Origin: Anaeromyxobacter oryzisoli
Lineage (GTDB): Bacteria > Myxococcota > Myxococcia > Myxococcales > Anaeromyxobacteraceae
Assembly (NCBI RefSeq): GCF_022690765.1
Contig: NZ_JALCZA010000002.1
Location: forward strand, 1 to 64,000
Reading direction: 5' to 3'
DNA: 64,000 nucleotides
Shown: positions 27,664 to 36,447 of the stretch, piece by piece
How the letters are laid out: every line of letters begins with the position of its first letter
Position numbering within the stretch: the first letter of the stretch is position 1
Made by a program: the position numbers and the translations under genes
The notes under the pieces: generated by a model
Database searches by the model: none
Seen by the model: the letters and a program-made list of their open reading frames with translations, nothing else
Told to the model about the DNA's origin: nothing

Positions 27664-28814
27664 CAGTCGCCGAAATACGTGTTGCTGGGAACTCGGAAGC
27701 CGCCAGCGAGAGGCGCGACCACTCCGAGGCCCTTCGCGGATGAGGTAAGCGTGCCGGCGTCGCGACGGGTCTTCTGCAACTCGGCGTACTTCTGGAACGC
27801 GGCCGCGACAGGGTGGACCTTCGCACCGGGGCCGCCATCGAAGAGCTTCTCCAGGGCAAGACGGAGGCGCTCTCCGCGGAGCTGCGTCAGCTCGACGACC
27901 CGGGCCTCGAGCATGGATGCGAAGCTCCCGAGCGCCCTCTGGCGCTCGCCGGTGATCCCGTCGGTGAAGTCCTCGTCGGGGTTGCTGGGGTTGACCACTG
28001 AAATGGGTCCAGGTGCCGCAGTCCGGACGAGCCGCTGGATCGCGCGGGCGACCTCGATGATCGCGCTCACGACGCACGTTCCCCCGGAGTAGTAATTCCC
28101 GGACAGCGTCGTCAGGATAATGGAACGTGGAGCATCGTCCGCTCCGTTGAACGCAACATCGCGCGCGCGCTTCATGAGCTGAACAGCGAGCGCCAGCGGG
28201 AGCTTCTCGGAGGCGTCGCTCTGGATAGGCAGGGGCTCGGTTGCCGCGGCCTTCATGAGCCTCTCTACGAGCACGGTGGAACGCTGCTTGAACCAGTCTG
28301 CGTATCCGCGAGGGTTGCTCGGCGTCCAGCTCGCGAGCGCAGTGTCCGGGATCTTGACGCACGTCCCGCCTCGCGACAGGTCTGCGATCGCCGGGATGAT
28401 GTCCATATGGAAATCGCCCGCGTACTCCAGGGAGAGGCAGCGCTTCTTCTTCTTCAGCTTCGCCCGGTAGGTCTCGTGGGCGTGCAGGCGATCGTGGACG
28501 GCGTCGTACAGCTTCATCGCCGTCCAGGCACCTCCCCGCACCTCGCACACGAAGTCGAGGTCGTACTCGACTTCGCCGCGCGGCTTCACCGTCGTCCCCA
28601 GGCGCATCGAGCCCTGCGGGTAGATCGTCGGGGCGAAGGCCGCCAGCGGACCACCCGGGGCGGCCAGCCAGTCTCCGACGGCCTCGTAGTGGCCCGTCGC
28701 TCGGTTGTACTGGTCGTTCGTGAGCTGGACCGCCTCGGCGACCTGCGCAAGGAGGTAGTCGAGATCGGGGTTCGAGGCGACCTGGGGCGACGCGATGCCG
28801 GTTGTGGTCTGCAT
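27663..28814 (-). CDS. cdnG: CD-NTase cyclase (CdnG-like) of short type II CBASS
   Basis: A 383-residue nucleotidyltransferase. The catalytic signature is YPQGSMRLGTTVKPRGEVEY with the GS motif near 68-69, then DLDFVCEV (Asp pair near 85-87), with the third Asp in GDFHMDIIPAI (about 138). The helical C-terminal lobe includes LALAVQLMKRARDVAF and TLSGNYYSGG. The protein ends VPSNTYFGD, with a glycine one residue from the end that could be the acceptor for the E2-like protein. It would make a cyclic dinucleotide on phage infection to activate the HNH-SAVED nuclease. ATG 28814 is used; GTG 28820 is possible. Confidence 0.85.
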   Translation of the reverse strand: MQTTTGIASPQVASNPDLDYLLAQVAEAVQLTNDQYNRATGHYEAVGDWLAAPGGPLAAFAPTIYPQGSMRLGTTVKPRGEVEYDLDFVCEVRGGAWTAMKLYDAVHDRLHAHETYRAKLKKKKRCLSLEYAGDFHMDIIPAIADLSRGGTCVKIPDTALASWTPSNPRGYADWFKQRSTVLVERLMKAAATEPLPIQSDASEKLPLALAVQLMKRARDVAFNGADDAPRSIILTTLSGNYYSGGTCVVSAIIEVARAIQRLVRTAAPGPISVVNPSNPDEDFTDGITGERQRALGSFASMLEARVVELTQLRGERLRLALEKLFDGGPGAKVHPVAAAFQKYAELQKTRRDAGTLTSSAKGLGVVAPLAGGFRVPSNTYFGD

Positions 28815-28870
28815 GCGCACCCATACTATCAGGCGGGGCTGACATGGAGCGGCTGCTTACCCGCCGGTAG

Positions 28871-29215
28871 CTACTCCTGTTTCTGCGAACGACCGAACAG
28901 GTACCCGAGCGCCAGACCGAGGAACCCGACGATCGTGCTGTCCAGGACCGCGGCGGTTCCGATCACGAGCACCATGAGCCCGTAGCGCCAGTGCAGCTCC
29001 GTCGATTCCCGATGGTGGCGCGCCCGGCTCCCATCGTTCTGGGCTCCGATCCAGTCTGCGATCTTGGTGTTGAGTGCCTGCCCGGCAGGCGTTCCGAGAA
29101 ACCCGAGCGGCAACGCAGCGAAGCCGCCGTCGTCCTTCTCATCCACGCCTGAAGGCGTCTCAACCTCGGCTGGCTCGGTGCTGCCGCCGCGGGCGACGTC
29201 GATGGCCTCGCGCAT
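28871..29215 (-). CDS. small two-helix membrane protein at the head of the CBASS operon
   Basis: A 114-residue protein with an acidic, soluble N-terminal region (TEPAEVETPSGVDEKDD), an amphipathic middle and two closely spaced hydrophobic helices at the C-terminus (about 78-91 GLMVLVIGTAAVLD and 94-107 TIVGFLGLALGYLF), ending GRSQKQE. It lies 56 bp upstream of the cyclase on the same strand, so it is probably the first gene of the operon. I recognise no family. A membrane anchor, sensor or extra effector role is possible but unproven. Confidence 0.6.
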   Translation of the reverse strand: MREAIDVARGGSTEPAEVETPSGVDEKDDGGFAALPLGFLGTPAGQALNTKIADWIGAQNDGSRARHHRESTELHWRYGLMVLVIGTAAVLDSTIVGFLGLALGYLFGRSQKQE

Positions 29216-29272
29216 GGCGCGATGTCTACACCGAGGGGGGGACACGCGCTGAATCAGCGGCCGACCGTAGGG

Positions 29273-29370
29273 TCACGGTGCGCGCACCCCGAGCTCTTTC
29301 GCGGCCTCGATGAAGAGGCGTAGGGGCGCGGAGTGCTGAGCGCGGCTGGGGAAATACGGGAAGTAGCCCG
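29273..29370 (-). pseudogene. C-terminal remnant of a LysR-family regulator
   Basis: On the minus strand, after a frame without a start, the translation reads PGYFPYFPSRAQHSAPLRL followed by FIEAAKELGVRAP and a stop at 29273-29275. This is the very typical C-terminus of LysR substrate-binding domains. Nothing upstream in any frame continues the protein, so only about 30 residues survive. The rest of the 29216-29767 interval holds the palindrome and parA promoter region. Confidence 0.6.
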
Positions 29371-29602
29371 GCGTCCTGGCCGCGTAGTGGGCTCCACTAC
29401 CTCGAACGGAGTCACTGACTCGGCTGCGAGCAGTGCAGCGAGTGCGAGGGCGGAGCAGGTCATCGGCTCCTCACGGGGTCGGCGCCCACGTCGTGGGAAC
29501 TGAGCGCGTGCGCCAGACGCCCGCCTCGATGCGGGGCCAAAGCCGCCGGGGGGGCCGGACACTAGGCTCGTGACGGCGAAGGTCGTGATGTTGCGCGCGG
29601 CG

Positions 29603-29620
29603 TACGTCACCGGTGACGTA
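29603..29620. promoter_or_regulatory. 18-bp palindrome around ACGTCACCGGTGACGT, upstream of parAB
   Basis: A perfect palindrome TACGTCACCGGTGACGTA about 150 bp before parA. The identical 16-bp core occurs three more times at 39867-40047 in the origin-like region and nowhere else that I noticed. A ParB-binding (parS-like) or replication/partition repressor site is the leading interpretation. Confidence 0.6.
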
Positions 29621-29703
29621 GGGCCGTCGGTCACTTAGAGCGCGCCACAGCGTTAGCCATGGCTCGGAACCTGCGGATGGGCGGGAAAGCTAGAAGATGC
29701 CAG

Positions 29704-29754
29704 TTGACAACTACATAGCATCCTATACGCTGCCAAGGTAGGTGCGTATCCTAC
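29704..29754 (+). promoter_or_regulatory. parAB promoter/operator region
   Basis: TTGACA (29704-29709) is followed by an A/T-rich stretch with CCTATAC, although the spacing is short of ideal. A 5-bp inverted repeat GTAGG (29738-29742) / CCTAC (29750-29754) lies just before the ATGGAGGTGCGG ribosome-binding region of parA. The placement suggests autoregulation by ParA or ParB. Confidence 0.35.
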
Positions 29755-29767
29755 ATGGAGGTGCGGA

Positions 29768-30556
29768 ATGACTGAGCAGCGAAGGGCAGTGCGGGCCGCG
29801 GTCGTGATGCCGAAGGGAGGCGTCGGGAAGACTGCGACCGCGGCAGCGCTCGCGTGGGGGCTCCGCGAGCACAAGAAGCGCACGTTGGTGGTGGACCTCG
29901 ATCCGCAGATGGCCGATCTGAGCTTGGTGCTCGGGATCGACAAGCTCCGCGTGAGCTACACGTCGCGAGAGTTGATGCTGCACCCTGAGCGAGAGTTCGC
30001 GCCGGTGAAGTTGGATGAGTACCTCGACCTCGTGCCCGCCGACCCGGACCCGGTCCTCACCGAGATGCGGCTCGGGAAGGAGACGATGGTCAGCGGCCCG
30101 GTGAAGCTGCGCCGCGCGCTCGACAAGGTGGAGGACCGCTACGACTTCGTCCTCTGCGACTGTCGGCCGGGTGGCGGGGCGGTCATGGCGAATACGCTCG
30201 TCGCGTGCGGGCATATCATCGCGCCGGTCCAACTCACGCGATTTGCGGCGAGCTGCATCGTCGAGCTCAGTACCATCCTGGAGGAGGTATTCGAAGGACA
30301 GGCTCGACCGCTCATCCGGTACCTGCCGACGTTCTGGACGAGCGATAAGGAGTCGGAGGAAGCGCTCGCGTTCGTGGAGGAGAAGTGTCGCGAAGCGCTT
30401 TACGAGGCGCGGATCCCGCGCGCCGTCGCAATCGCCCGCTCGATGGCGGAGGCCGCGTCCCTCTTCGACGCGAGGTTCAAGGACTCGAAGGGGCCCGACG
30501 CGTACCGAGTCTTCGTGCAGGAGTTCCTCGCGCGGACGGAGGCGGCCCATGTCTGA
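29768..30556 (+). CDS. parA: ParA family partition ATPase
   Basis: A 262-residue P-loop ATPase. The deviant Walker A VVMPKGGVGKTATAAALAWG (Lys16, Lys21) and Walker A' VVDLDPQMADLSLVLG are typical of ParA/MinD ATPases, and YDFVLCDCRPGGGAVMANTL is the Walker B region. No N-terminal DNA-binding domain is present, as in type Ib or short ParAs. It drives segregation of ParB-bound DNA over the nucleoid. The stop overlaps the parB start by 8 bp. A GGAGG precedes the ATG. Two of the putative ParB-like sites lie upstream and near the origin region. Confidence 0.92.
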   Translation: MTEQRRAVRAAVVMPKGGVGKTATAAALAWGLREHKKRTLVVDLDPQMADLSLVLGIDKLRVSYTSRELMLHPEREFAPVKLDEYLDLVPADPDPVLTEMRLGKETMVSGPVKLRRALDKVEDRYDFVLCDCRPGGGAVMANTLVACGHIIAPVQLTRFAASCIVELSTILEEVFEGQARPLIRYLPTFWTSDKESEEALAFVEEKCREALYEARIPRAVAIARSMAEAASLFDARFKDSKGPDAYRVFVQEFLARTEAAHV

Positions 30557-31547
30557 GGGCGCTCGAGTGTCGGCGGCGCAGCTCACTGATCGCGGTCCGC
30601 AGGCCGACGCCGCGACCGGAACGCCGAGGCCCCGGCTATCCCTGAACCAGATCTTCACCGGATCAGGGAAGGAGATCGTCGAGGTCCCGATAGACCTCGT
30701 TAACCGAGACGAGTCGCAGGCCCGCGAGGAGTTCGACAAAGGGCGTCTCGAGGAGCTCGCGGCCAGCATCCGCCGGGAGGGCATCATCGAGCCGCTGGAG
30801 CTTCGACCCGACGCCAGCCAGGACGGGCACTTCGTCATCATCTGGGGCGAACGGCGCTGGCGCGCGGCCCAGCTCGCGGGCCTCGCCACTGTGCCCGCCG
30901 TCATCAACCGCGAGCCGAAGCACGTCCGACGTCGGCAGCTCTATGAGAACGTGATGCGGGAAGACCTTAACGCCGTCGAGCTCGCTCGCGTCGTCGCACA
31001 GACCATGGAAGAGGACGGCCTCGACAGCAAGGGCATGGCGGAGCAGCTGCGCTGGCCCCTCCGCAAGGTGCAGCGCCTCATTGAGATCCACGAAGCGCCG
31101 CTCGTCGTGAAGACCGCGATGGTCAAGGGGGCGAACGTGGACGGAGAACGGCGCGTTCTCTCGAGCCGGCACGCGCTGGACGTCATCCGGGCGTACCGGC
31201 ACTACGCCCGCGGCGACAAGACCGACGACAAGGAGAAGGCGCTCGCGAAGCTCGAGAAGCTCATCGCGCGCGTCCTCGCAGAGGAGTGGTCTGCGAAGAA
31301 GCTTCAGGCGTACGTGGGTGCTCTCGGGCGGCCGGACGACGACGCGGCGCCGCCGGCTGCAGATGCGGCGGCGGTCGACGCCACCACCGGCGACAGGCAC
31401 CCTTTGCCGCCGGTGTTCGAGATATCGGACGAAACTTTCGTGATCGACCTCGCTCGAGCTCGGCGGGACACGCTGGGGCCTACGGAGCGGGCGGAGCTGG
31501 TCGCGCACCTGCGGCGCCTGCTCGCGGAGTTCGAGGTCGCGGCGTAG
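30549..31547 (+). CDS. parB: ParB family partition protein
   Basis: A 332-residue protein with the ParB N-terminal CTPase/nuclease-like fold: VEVPIDLVNRDESQAREEFD, LEELAASIRREGIIEPLELR and the box motif IIWGERRWRAAQLAGLATVP. A central helix-turn-helix follows (DGLDSKGMAEQLRWPLRKVQRLIEIHEA). The C-terminal part is partly disordered (APPAADAAAVDA) and then helical for dimerisation. It should bind centromere sites and activate ParA. Start ATG 30549 lies inside the parA end, consistent with translational coupling. A second ParB-like gene is at 43155. Confidence 0.92.
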   Translation: MSEGARVSAAQLTDRGPQADAATGTPRPRLSLNQIFTGSGKEIVEVPIDLVNRDESQAREEFDKGRLEELAASIRREGIIEPLELRPDASQDGHFVIIWGERRWRAAQLAGLATVPAVINREPKHVRRRQLYENVMREDLNAVELARVVAQTMEEDGLDSKGMAEQLRWPLRKVQRLIEIHEAPLVVKTAMVKGANVDGERRVLSSRHALDVIRAYRHYARGDKTDDKEKALAKLEKLIARVLAEEWSAKKLQAYVGALGRPDDDAAPPAADAAAVDATTGDRHPLPPVFEISDETFVIDLARARRDTLGPTERAELVAHLRRLLAEFEVAA

Positions 31548-31569
31548 CCAGCACCCGCGCGACGTCGTG

Positions 31570-31602
31570 TTGCGGCCTCGGCGAGCACCGCCGGGGCCGC
31601 AA
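31570..31602 (+). terminator. hairpin after parB
   Basis: A 14-bp stem (31570-31583 with 31589-31602, one G-T pair) with loop AGCAC, 22 bp after the parB stop. There is no T-run, so it is a terminator-like or mRNA-stabilising hairpin rather than a classic terminator. Confidence 0.5.
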
Positions 31603-31693
31603 ACGTTCAGGCGTCATCATTGTGGACTCGCGAAGACGCCTGGAATATGAGGGACAAAACCCCTCGGTTCCACAGACGCATCGGAGATCTCGA

Positions 31694-32035
31694 ATGCCAC
31701 GCGCCGCTGCTGCAAGCTCCATCAATTCCGATATCCTGACAGCCATCCGACCCGCGGTGACCGCGATCGCTAACTTGATCGCCAAGCTCGTTGCGGAGCA
31801 GGTCGAGATCGAAGTCCGTTCAGCCGGGCGCGCTGTTCGCGCCCCGAAGCGCCTGGTCAAGAGCCGTCGTACCGGGCGAACCGAGATCAGGAAGTGGACG
31901 GCCGATCGTCGGGCGCGTCGCGTTCCGACGTTCGTCATCGAGGCAACCGGCCTGGACACGAAGAAGAAGATCGTCGGGAAGTACGGCGCGAACGCGACTT
32001 TCGAGAAGGGCAAGCCGCTGCCGAAGGCAGCGTAG
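31694..32035 (+). CDS. small basic hypothetical protein
   Basis: A 113-residue protein begins MPRAAAASSINSDILTAIRP. It is rich in Arg/Lys (APKRLVKSRRTGRTEIRKW, RRARRVPTF), with a C-terminal VIEATGLDTKKKIVGKYGANATFEKGKPLP that resembles a small folded domain. The basic composition suggests nucleic-acid binding, possibly nucleoid- or partition-associated given its position after parAB. I do not recognise a family. A perfect stem-loop follows its stop. Confidence 0.5.
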   Translation: MPRAAAASSINSDILTAIRPAVTAIANLIAKLVAEQVEIEVRSAGRAVRAPKRLVKSRRTGRTEIRKWTADRRARRVPTFVIEATGLDTKKKIVGKYGANATFEKGKPLPKAA

Positions 32036-32041
32036 GCGCGA

Positions 32042-32073
32042 GCTTGATCCGGCTTGAGAACGCCGGATCAAGC
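32042..32073 (+). terminator. 12-bp perfect stem-loop after the basic protein gene
   Basis: GCTTGATCCGGC (32042-32053), loop TTGAGAAC, GCCGGATCAAGC (32062-32073), starting seven bases after the stop codon. No T-run follows; it is terminator-like. Confidence 0.6.
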
Positions 32074-32261
32074 CCAGCCACCGACTGCTACTTCGGAAAG
32101 TCGCGTGAGGAACTCGACGCGATAGCGTTGGAACCCCTGCTTGTAGTGTGCCCCCCGCCTGCTTGAACCCGTGGCGCGCCCAGAGCCCCTCGGCCGCCTC
32201 GCGAATGGCGATCACGAGTAGTACTCGACGGAGGCGCTACCCGCGAGCACGGAAGGGTGCG

Positions 32262-32744
32262 ATGGCAACTTTCAAGGAACAACACCAGGAGTTGCAGCAC
32301 ATCGTCAGAGAGCTTGTCCTCGTCAGGGATCACAACCTCAAGTTCAAGGCAGGCGACCCGCAGGACAAGCTACTCCACTTCGCGGAAGGGCTCCTTGTAC
32401 TGCTTGCCCTCGAGCGTTTCTTGCGGGCGGTGCTCGGCTCTGACGCAAATGAGAGGCACACACTGCAAAACCTGTTGGAGATGGCTACGTCGGCAAAGCG
32501 GAACCTGCTGACGATCCCGGGGACCGGGACACGGGAGCAAGCCATCAAGGCGATCGCGGAGGTTCGCAACACGCTCATGCACGGCAACTACGAGCAGGCG
32601 GCGGCCGGTGCGGGAAGTCAGGACGTGCGGGCCTACTTCAAGAGCGGCCAGTACATCAGCGAAGTGGAGTGGCTCTACAAGCTGCTCGACGAATTGATGA
32701 AGCAGATCGACCCGGCGACCGGAAAGCCGCGCGTTAAGAAGTGA
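32262..32744 (+). CDS. HEPN-like protein
   Basis: A 160-residue all-helical protein starts at ATG 32262 after GGAAGG. The segment AIAEVRNTLMHGNYEQAA contains the R-N-x3-H motif of HEPN domains (Arg and His of the ribonuclease site), with the supporting helix LLHFAEGLLVLLALERFLRAVLG. HEPN proteins are commonly RNases in toxin or defence modules. No partner nucleotidyltransferase is adjacent, so it is an orphan; it may be a stand-alone abortive-infection factor or a non-catalytic HEPN. The region 32074-32261 shows no gene. Confidence 0.6.
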   Translation: MATFKEQHQELQHIVRELVLVRDHNLKFKAGDPQDKLLHFAEGLLVLLALERFLRAVLGSDANERHTLQNLLEMATSAKRNLLTIPGTGTREQAIKAIAEVRNTLMHGNYEQAAAGAGSQDVRAYFKSGQYISEVEWLYKLLDELMKQIDPATGKPRVKK

Positions 32745-32793
32745 GGCGGCTCAACCCTGACCTAGAACACCGACCGGTTTGAAAGCGATCTCA

Positions 32794-34409
32794 TCACGCG
32801 GCCTTCCGCTGGATCGTTTCGAGGTTCTGGATGGCGCAGGCGCGGCGGAGGTCGAAGAGGTTCTTGCGTACGCCGCGGTAGCGAGCGCGGCGGCCCTGGC
32901 GCCGGGCGAGATGGGCAAGCCGGTGCTCGACGCCGACGCGCTCGCGTAGCTTCGCCCGGCCAACCCGCGTCTTCTGCAGCTTGCGCAGCTTGTGCTGGAG
33001 CCGCTCGTTCTCAGCGATGGCGACGGTACGGCCGCTGCCGATCCCGGCGACTGTGCAGTTGGCGCGCAGGCGACAGTGATCGCAGGCCTCGGGATCGAAT
33101 TCGACGACCGAGCCGAACTTGATGCGCTCGGTCTCGCCGGCCGGGCAGGTGATGGTGAAGTCGCGCAGGTTGAGCTTGAAGTCGCCCTTCGCGAAGGACT
33201 TCCCGTTGCGCGCCACCCAGGGCTTGCAGATGACCTGGCCGCCCGCGCCGAGGATCTCGTCCACGAGCGAGCTTGCGATGTAGCCGCGGTCAATGTTTCA
33301 GCTCGCCGATCCCACGCCCCTGCAGCGCGATGTCTCGCTTCAGCTCCGGCGCGGCCTCGTCCTCCGGCCGGTTCGCCGGCGTGATCGCGCCGGCCAAGGA
33401 TGAGGTCGCTGTCGAGGTCGGTCGCGATGTGGCGCTTGCAGCCGTTGAAGCGCTTCGACTTGCTCTTGCGCCCGTGGCGCATCTCGCGATCCTCGACGGA
33501 GACGCGGCGGTCCGCGGCCACGCCCTCGCGGATCTTCACGCCGCCTCCGCCCGGGTCGGGCTCAAGATCCTGGCTCATCAGCTGCGCGAGAGTCTCGATC
33601 TCGTCCTTGAGCGGCGGCTTCTTCATCTCCGCCGCGAGCTCCGAGCCGATCCAGTCCTTCAGGTTCTCGAGCTGGATAGCCAGCGACTTCACCGCCGCCG
33701 CCTTCTGCGCTGGGTCGCTCCAGTCGAGATCGAGCGACTTCTTCACGCTCGACTCGCCGAGCGATGGGGCCCGCGCGTCGCGGCACACGCGCTCCACCGA
33801 TCACCCGAGCAGCTCCGCCGCGCACTCGACCACCTTGCGGCCCGCGTGCGCGAGCAGATTGATGGTGTCCTGGACGCGCCCGGCGCCCTCGAGCGGGCTC
33901 GAGTCAATCGCCACGCGCAGCGTCTTCGGCAGCTTCTTCCAGTCGAACTCATTCGTTGCACGCGCCAGATCGATGGTCTGCTCGAGCAGCCGCCGATCCA
34001 TGTCGTGCGCGATGAGCCGCTCGCGGAACGCTTGCAGCGCCCCCTGCGAGAAGGGGGCTCCCAGGCAATCGAGCACCAGCTGCCACCGCAAGTCGAGGAC
34101 CGTCGCCTCCACAGCGTCGGAGTCCGACATCCCGAGGTAGCCCTGCAGCACGAGCGCCATCGCGAGCAGCGCCGGCGGCACCGGCTTCTTCCCGGCGCCG
34201 GTGTCCCGGTACATCGCCTCGAGCTCCGCCTGGAACTCGTCGTCGAAGATCTCGTGGCGGTGCTTGCGCAGGAAGCCGAAGAGCTTCCGCTTCTTCTCAA
34301 GCCGCTTGAGGATGAACTGCTCTTGCTTCGTGACCGTCTGGCTCGGCCGCCACCGCTCCATCGCCGCCTCCGCGCGAGCGCAGGCTCGCTCGAAGGCGAA
34401 AAGGATCAC
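32794..34409 (-). pseudogene. IS1182-family transposase, inactivated
   Basis: The minus strand encodes a DDE transposase in pieces. The N-terminal part (34409-33801) includes TKQEQFILKRLEKKRKLFGF and VALRWQLVLDCLG-like motifs. It ends at an in-frame TGA at 33801-33803 (LG*SVER). The same frame resumes to SKRFNGCKRHIATDLDSDLI. An extra T near 33396 breaks the frame, and an extra A near 33300 (GAGCTGAAACATTGAC) breaks it again before VDEILGAGGQVICKPWVARN and the Cys-rich CDHCRLRANC C-terminus. One nonsense and two +1 changes show decay. Terminal inverted repeats could not be resolved. The first ATG is 34361. Confidence 0.88.
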
Positions 34410-34585
34410 GGGCGGATGGGCCCTGTCGATCTCTGGGTGTAAGCGATAGGGTCCGCGGGGCTACCTGGATGGCAGCAGCCGGCCAGCCTTCAGATCGAGA
34501 ACGGCTACACGACGGCCCGAGCGTCGGACGCTTCGACGTTCGAGCCGCGATCGACCACTCGGCAGACCAAGACCCTACGCAGCGG

Positions 34586-34804
34586 TTACTCCCCCGCGGC
34601 CGAAGGCTTCACGCCGAGCGCCTTGAGGCCGATGGCCATGGGGCAAAAGCCCGTGAGGGCGCTCTGGGTCATCATCACGCCGACGAAGGCAGCGAACCAG
34701 AGCCAGCTCTGGCTCTGGAAGATCGGGCTCGCCGGCGCGCCGAGCGCGAGCGCCAGCAGCGTGAACGAGCCCACGAAGAGCCGAACGTAGCGACCGATGG
34801 TCAT
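34586..34804 (-). CDS. DUF2892 (YgaP-type) small membrane protein
   Basis: A 72-residue inner-membrane protein, MTIGRYVRLFVGSFTLLALALG..., with two hydrophobic helices and the conserved WLWFAAFVGVMMTQSALTGFCP...LGVK block of DUF2892. The family often accompanies rhodanese or metal-resistance genes. Here it is the last gene of the mercury operon, downstream of merA on the same strand. Its contribution to mercury handling is inferred only from location. Confidence 0.85.
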   Translation of the reverse strand: MTIGRYVRLFVGSFTLLALALGAPASPIFQSQSWLWFAAFVGVMMTQSALTGFCPMAIGLKALGVKPSAAGE

Positions 34805-34927
34805 TCTGGCGTTTCCTTGCGCGAGGTTCGGAAGTTAGAGCCGCCCGGCAGCCCGAGGATTCTGCGAGTCTGATGTGCCTGCGCCGAGACATCGCCAAGA
34901 GTGGCCGCGACGCCTACCTGCTCCCAC

Positions 34928-36364
34928 CTACTCCGCGCAGCACGAGAGCTTCGCGGGGTCCTTGAACCTCGAGATCGCCACGATCTTCAGGGCCTCCGCC
35001 ATCGTCGGGTAGACGTGCAGGAGGTCGATGAAGTCCCGGAGCTTCGCGCGGAAGCGAAGCGCCATGGCCGCCTCGTGGATAACCTCGGCGGCGCTCGGCC
35101 CGACCATCGAGACGCCGAGCACCTCGTCCGTCCTCGCGTTCGCGACCATCTTCACCACGCCCCTCGTGTCGCGGATCGCGCCGGCGCGGGGCACGAGCGA
35201 CAGCGGCAGCGCACGGCACCAGCAGGGATAGCCAGCGGCGACGGCCTGCTGCTCGGTCATCCCCACGACCGCAACCTGCGGGTCGGTGAAGATGGCGCGA
35301 GGGATGACTCGGTGGCTCACGGTCCGCGGCTCCTCGTTCGAGAGCGCGTTGTGAGCGGCGATCCCACCGTCCTGGCTTCCGACGGGCGTCGCCATCTGGC
35401 TCTCGACCTCGCGCCCGATCACGTCGCCCGCCGCGAAGATGTGCGGCACGTTGGTCCGCAGTCGCTCGTCCACCTGGATCTCGTCGGCGGCCCCGATCCT
35501 CACGCCCGACCGCTCGATCGCGATGCGGTCGGTGTTGGGCCTCCGCCCAGCGGCCACGAGGAGCCTCTCCGCGCGGATTTCGCGAGGGTGGCCGCCGACG
35601 TCGACTGCGGCGACGACCTCGCTACCGTCCACCCGCACCGAGCGGACGCGAGCGCGCGTCACGATACGGACTCCCTCTGCCTCAAGCGCGGCGGCCAGCG
35701 TCGGACCGACCTCCCGCTCGTACCCGCGCGCCAGGATCCCCTCGCTTCGTTCGACCAGGGTGACCTCGCTTCCGAAGCGTCGGAACATCTGCCCCAGTTC
35801 GAGCGCGACATAGCCGCCGCCCACGACAAGCAGCGACCGCGGCAGCTCCCTCAGCTCCACCGCCTCGCCGCTCGACAGCAGATCGCTCGTCAGGTACGGC
35901 ACCTCAGCGAGTCCGTCGATGTCAGGGACGACCGGCCGTGACCCGGTGGCGATTAGGAGCTTGTCGCCGGCGAGCCGCTCGCGGCCGACCTGGACGGTGT
36001 GCGGATCGACGAACTCTGCGTGCCCCTCCACCACGTCGAACTGGCCGCCGAGCAGGGTCCTGTACTTCTTCTCGCGATAATCGCCGATCACCTCGTCCTT
36101 CTGCGTGACGAGCGCGCCGAAGTCGATGCCGAGCGCGACCGGCGACAATCCCGGGTAGCGCGGATGGCTTGCGTCGTGAACCAATCGCGCCGCCTCGATG
36201 AGGTTCTTCGACGGCAGGCAGCCCCGGTTCACGCAGGTGCCGCCGAGGACGCGCTCCTCGGTCATCACCGCCGTCTTGCCGAGCTCCTGCGCTCGGAGAG
36301 CCGCGGCGAACGCCGTCGACCCGGACCCGAGGATGACCAAATCACATTGCCTCGTGGAGGCCAT
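34928..36364 (-). CDS. merA: mercuric reductase MerA (no N-terminal HMA domain)
   Basis: A 478-residue flavoprotein that reduces Hg(II) to volatile Hg(0) with NADPH. The FAD motif is [20 protein letters not shown]. The redox disulfide is [19 protein letters not shown] (Cys44/Cys49), with an NADPH motif [18 protein letters not shown] and a second FAD motif [12 protein letters not shown]. The vicinal C-terminal cysteines LSCCAE (Cys475/476) deliver Hg to the active site and distinguish MerA from lipoamide dehydrogenase. The usual N-terminal mercury-binding domain is missing, as in many short MerAs. ATG 36364 after GAGGTGG is preferred to GTG 36373. Confidence 0.95.
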   Translation of the reverse strand: MASTRQCDLVILGSGSTAFAAALRAQELGKTAVMTEERVLGGTCVNRGCLPSKNLIEAARLVHDASHPRYPGLSPVALGIDFGALVTQKDEVIGDYREKKYRTLLGGQFDVVEGHAEFVDPHTVQVGRERLAGDKLLIATGSRPVVPDIDGLAEVPYLTSDLLSSGEAVELRELPRSLLVVGGGYVALELGQMFRRFGSEVTLVERSEGILARGYEREVGPTLAAALEAEGVRIVTRARVRSVRVDGSEVVAAVDVGGHPREIRAERLLVAAGRRPNTDRIAIERSGVRIGAADEIQVDERLRTNVPHIFAAGDVIGREVESQMATPVGSQDGGIAAHNALSNEEPRTVSHRVIPRAIFTDPQVAVVGMTEQQAVAAGYPCWCRALPLSLVPRAGAIRDTRGVVKMVANARTDEVLGVSMVGPSAAEVIHEAAMALRFRAKLRDFIDLLHVYPTMAEALKIVAISRFKDPAKLSCCAE

Positions 36365-36447
36365 CACGACCACCTCGCTCCGTCAGTGCGCCAGGCGCGC
36401 CGCGGCTCGGCCCCCTCCGAACGATGTGCAGCGCGTCGTCAGCTGCG

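Noticed and set aside
29254-29634. 126-residue minus-strand frame with a signal-peptide-like MTCSALALAALLAAES
   Set aside because: It overlaps the LysR C-terminal remnant in another frame and the palindrome, and the rest of the translation is unlike a real protein.
32745-34480. Terminal inverted repeats of the IS1182-type element
   Set aside because: ACCCTGACC near 32755 and the inverted ACCCTATCG near 34455 match only partially; the ends could not be fixed with confidence.
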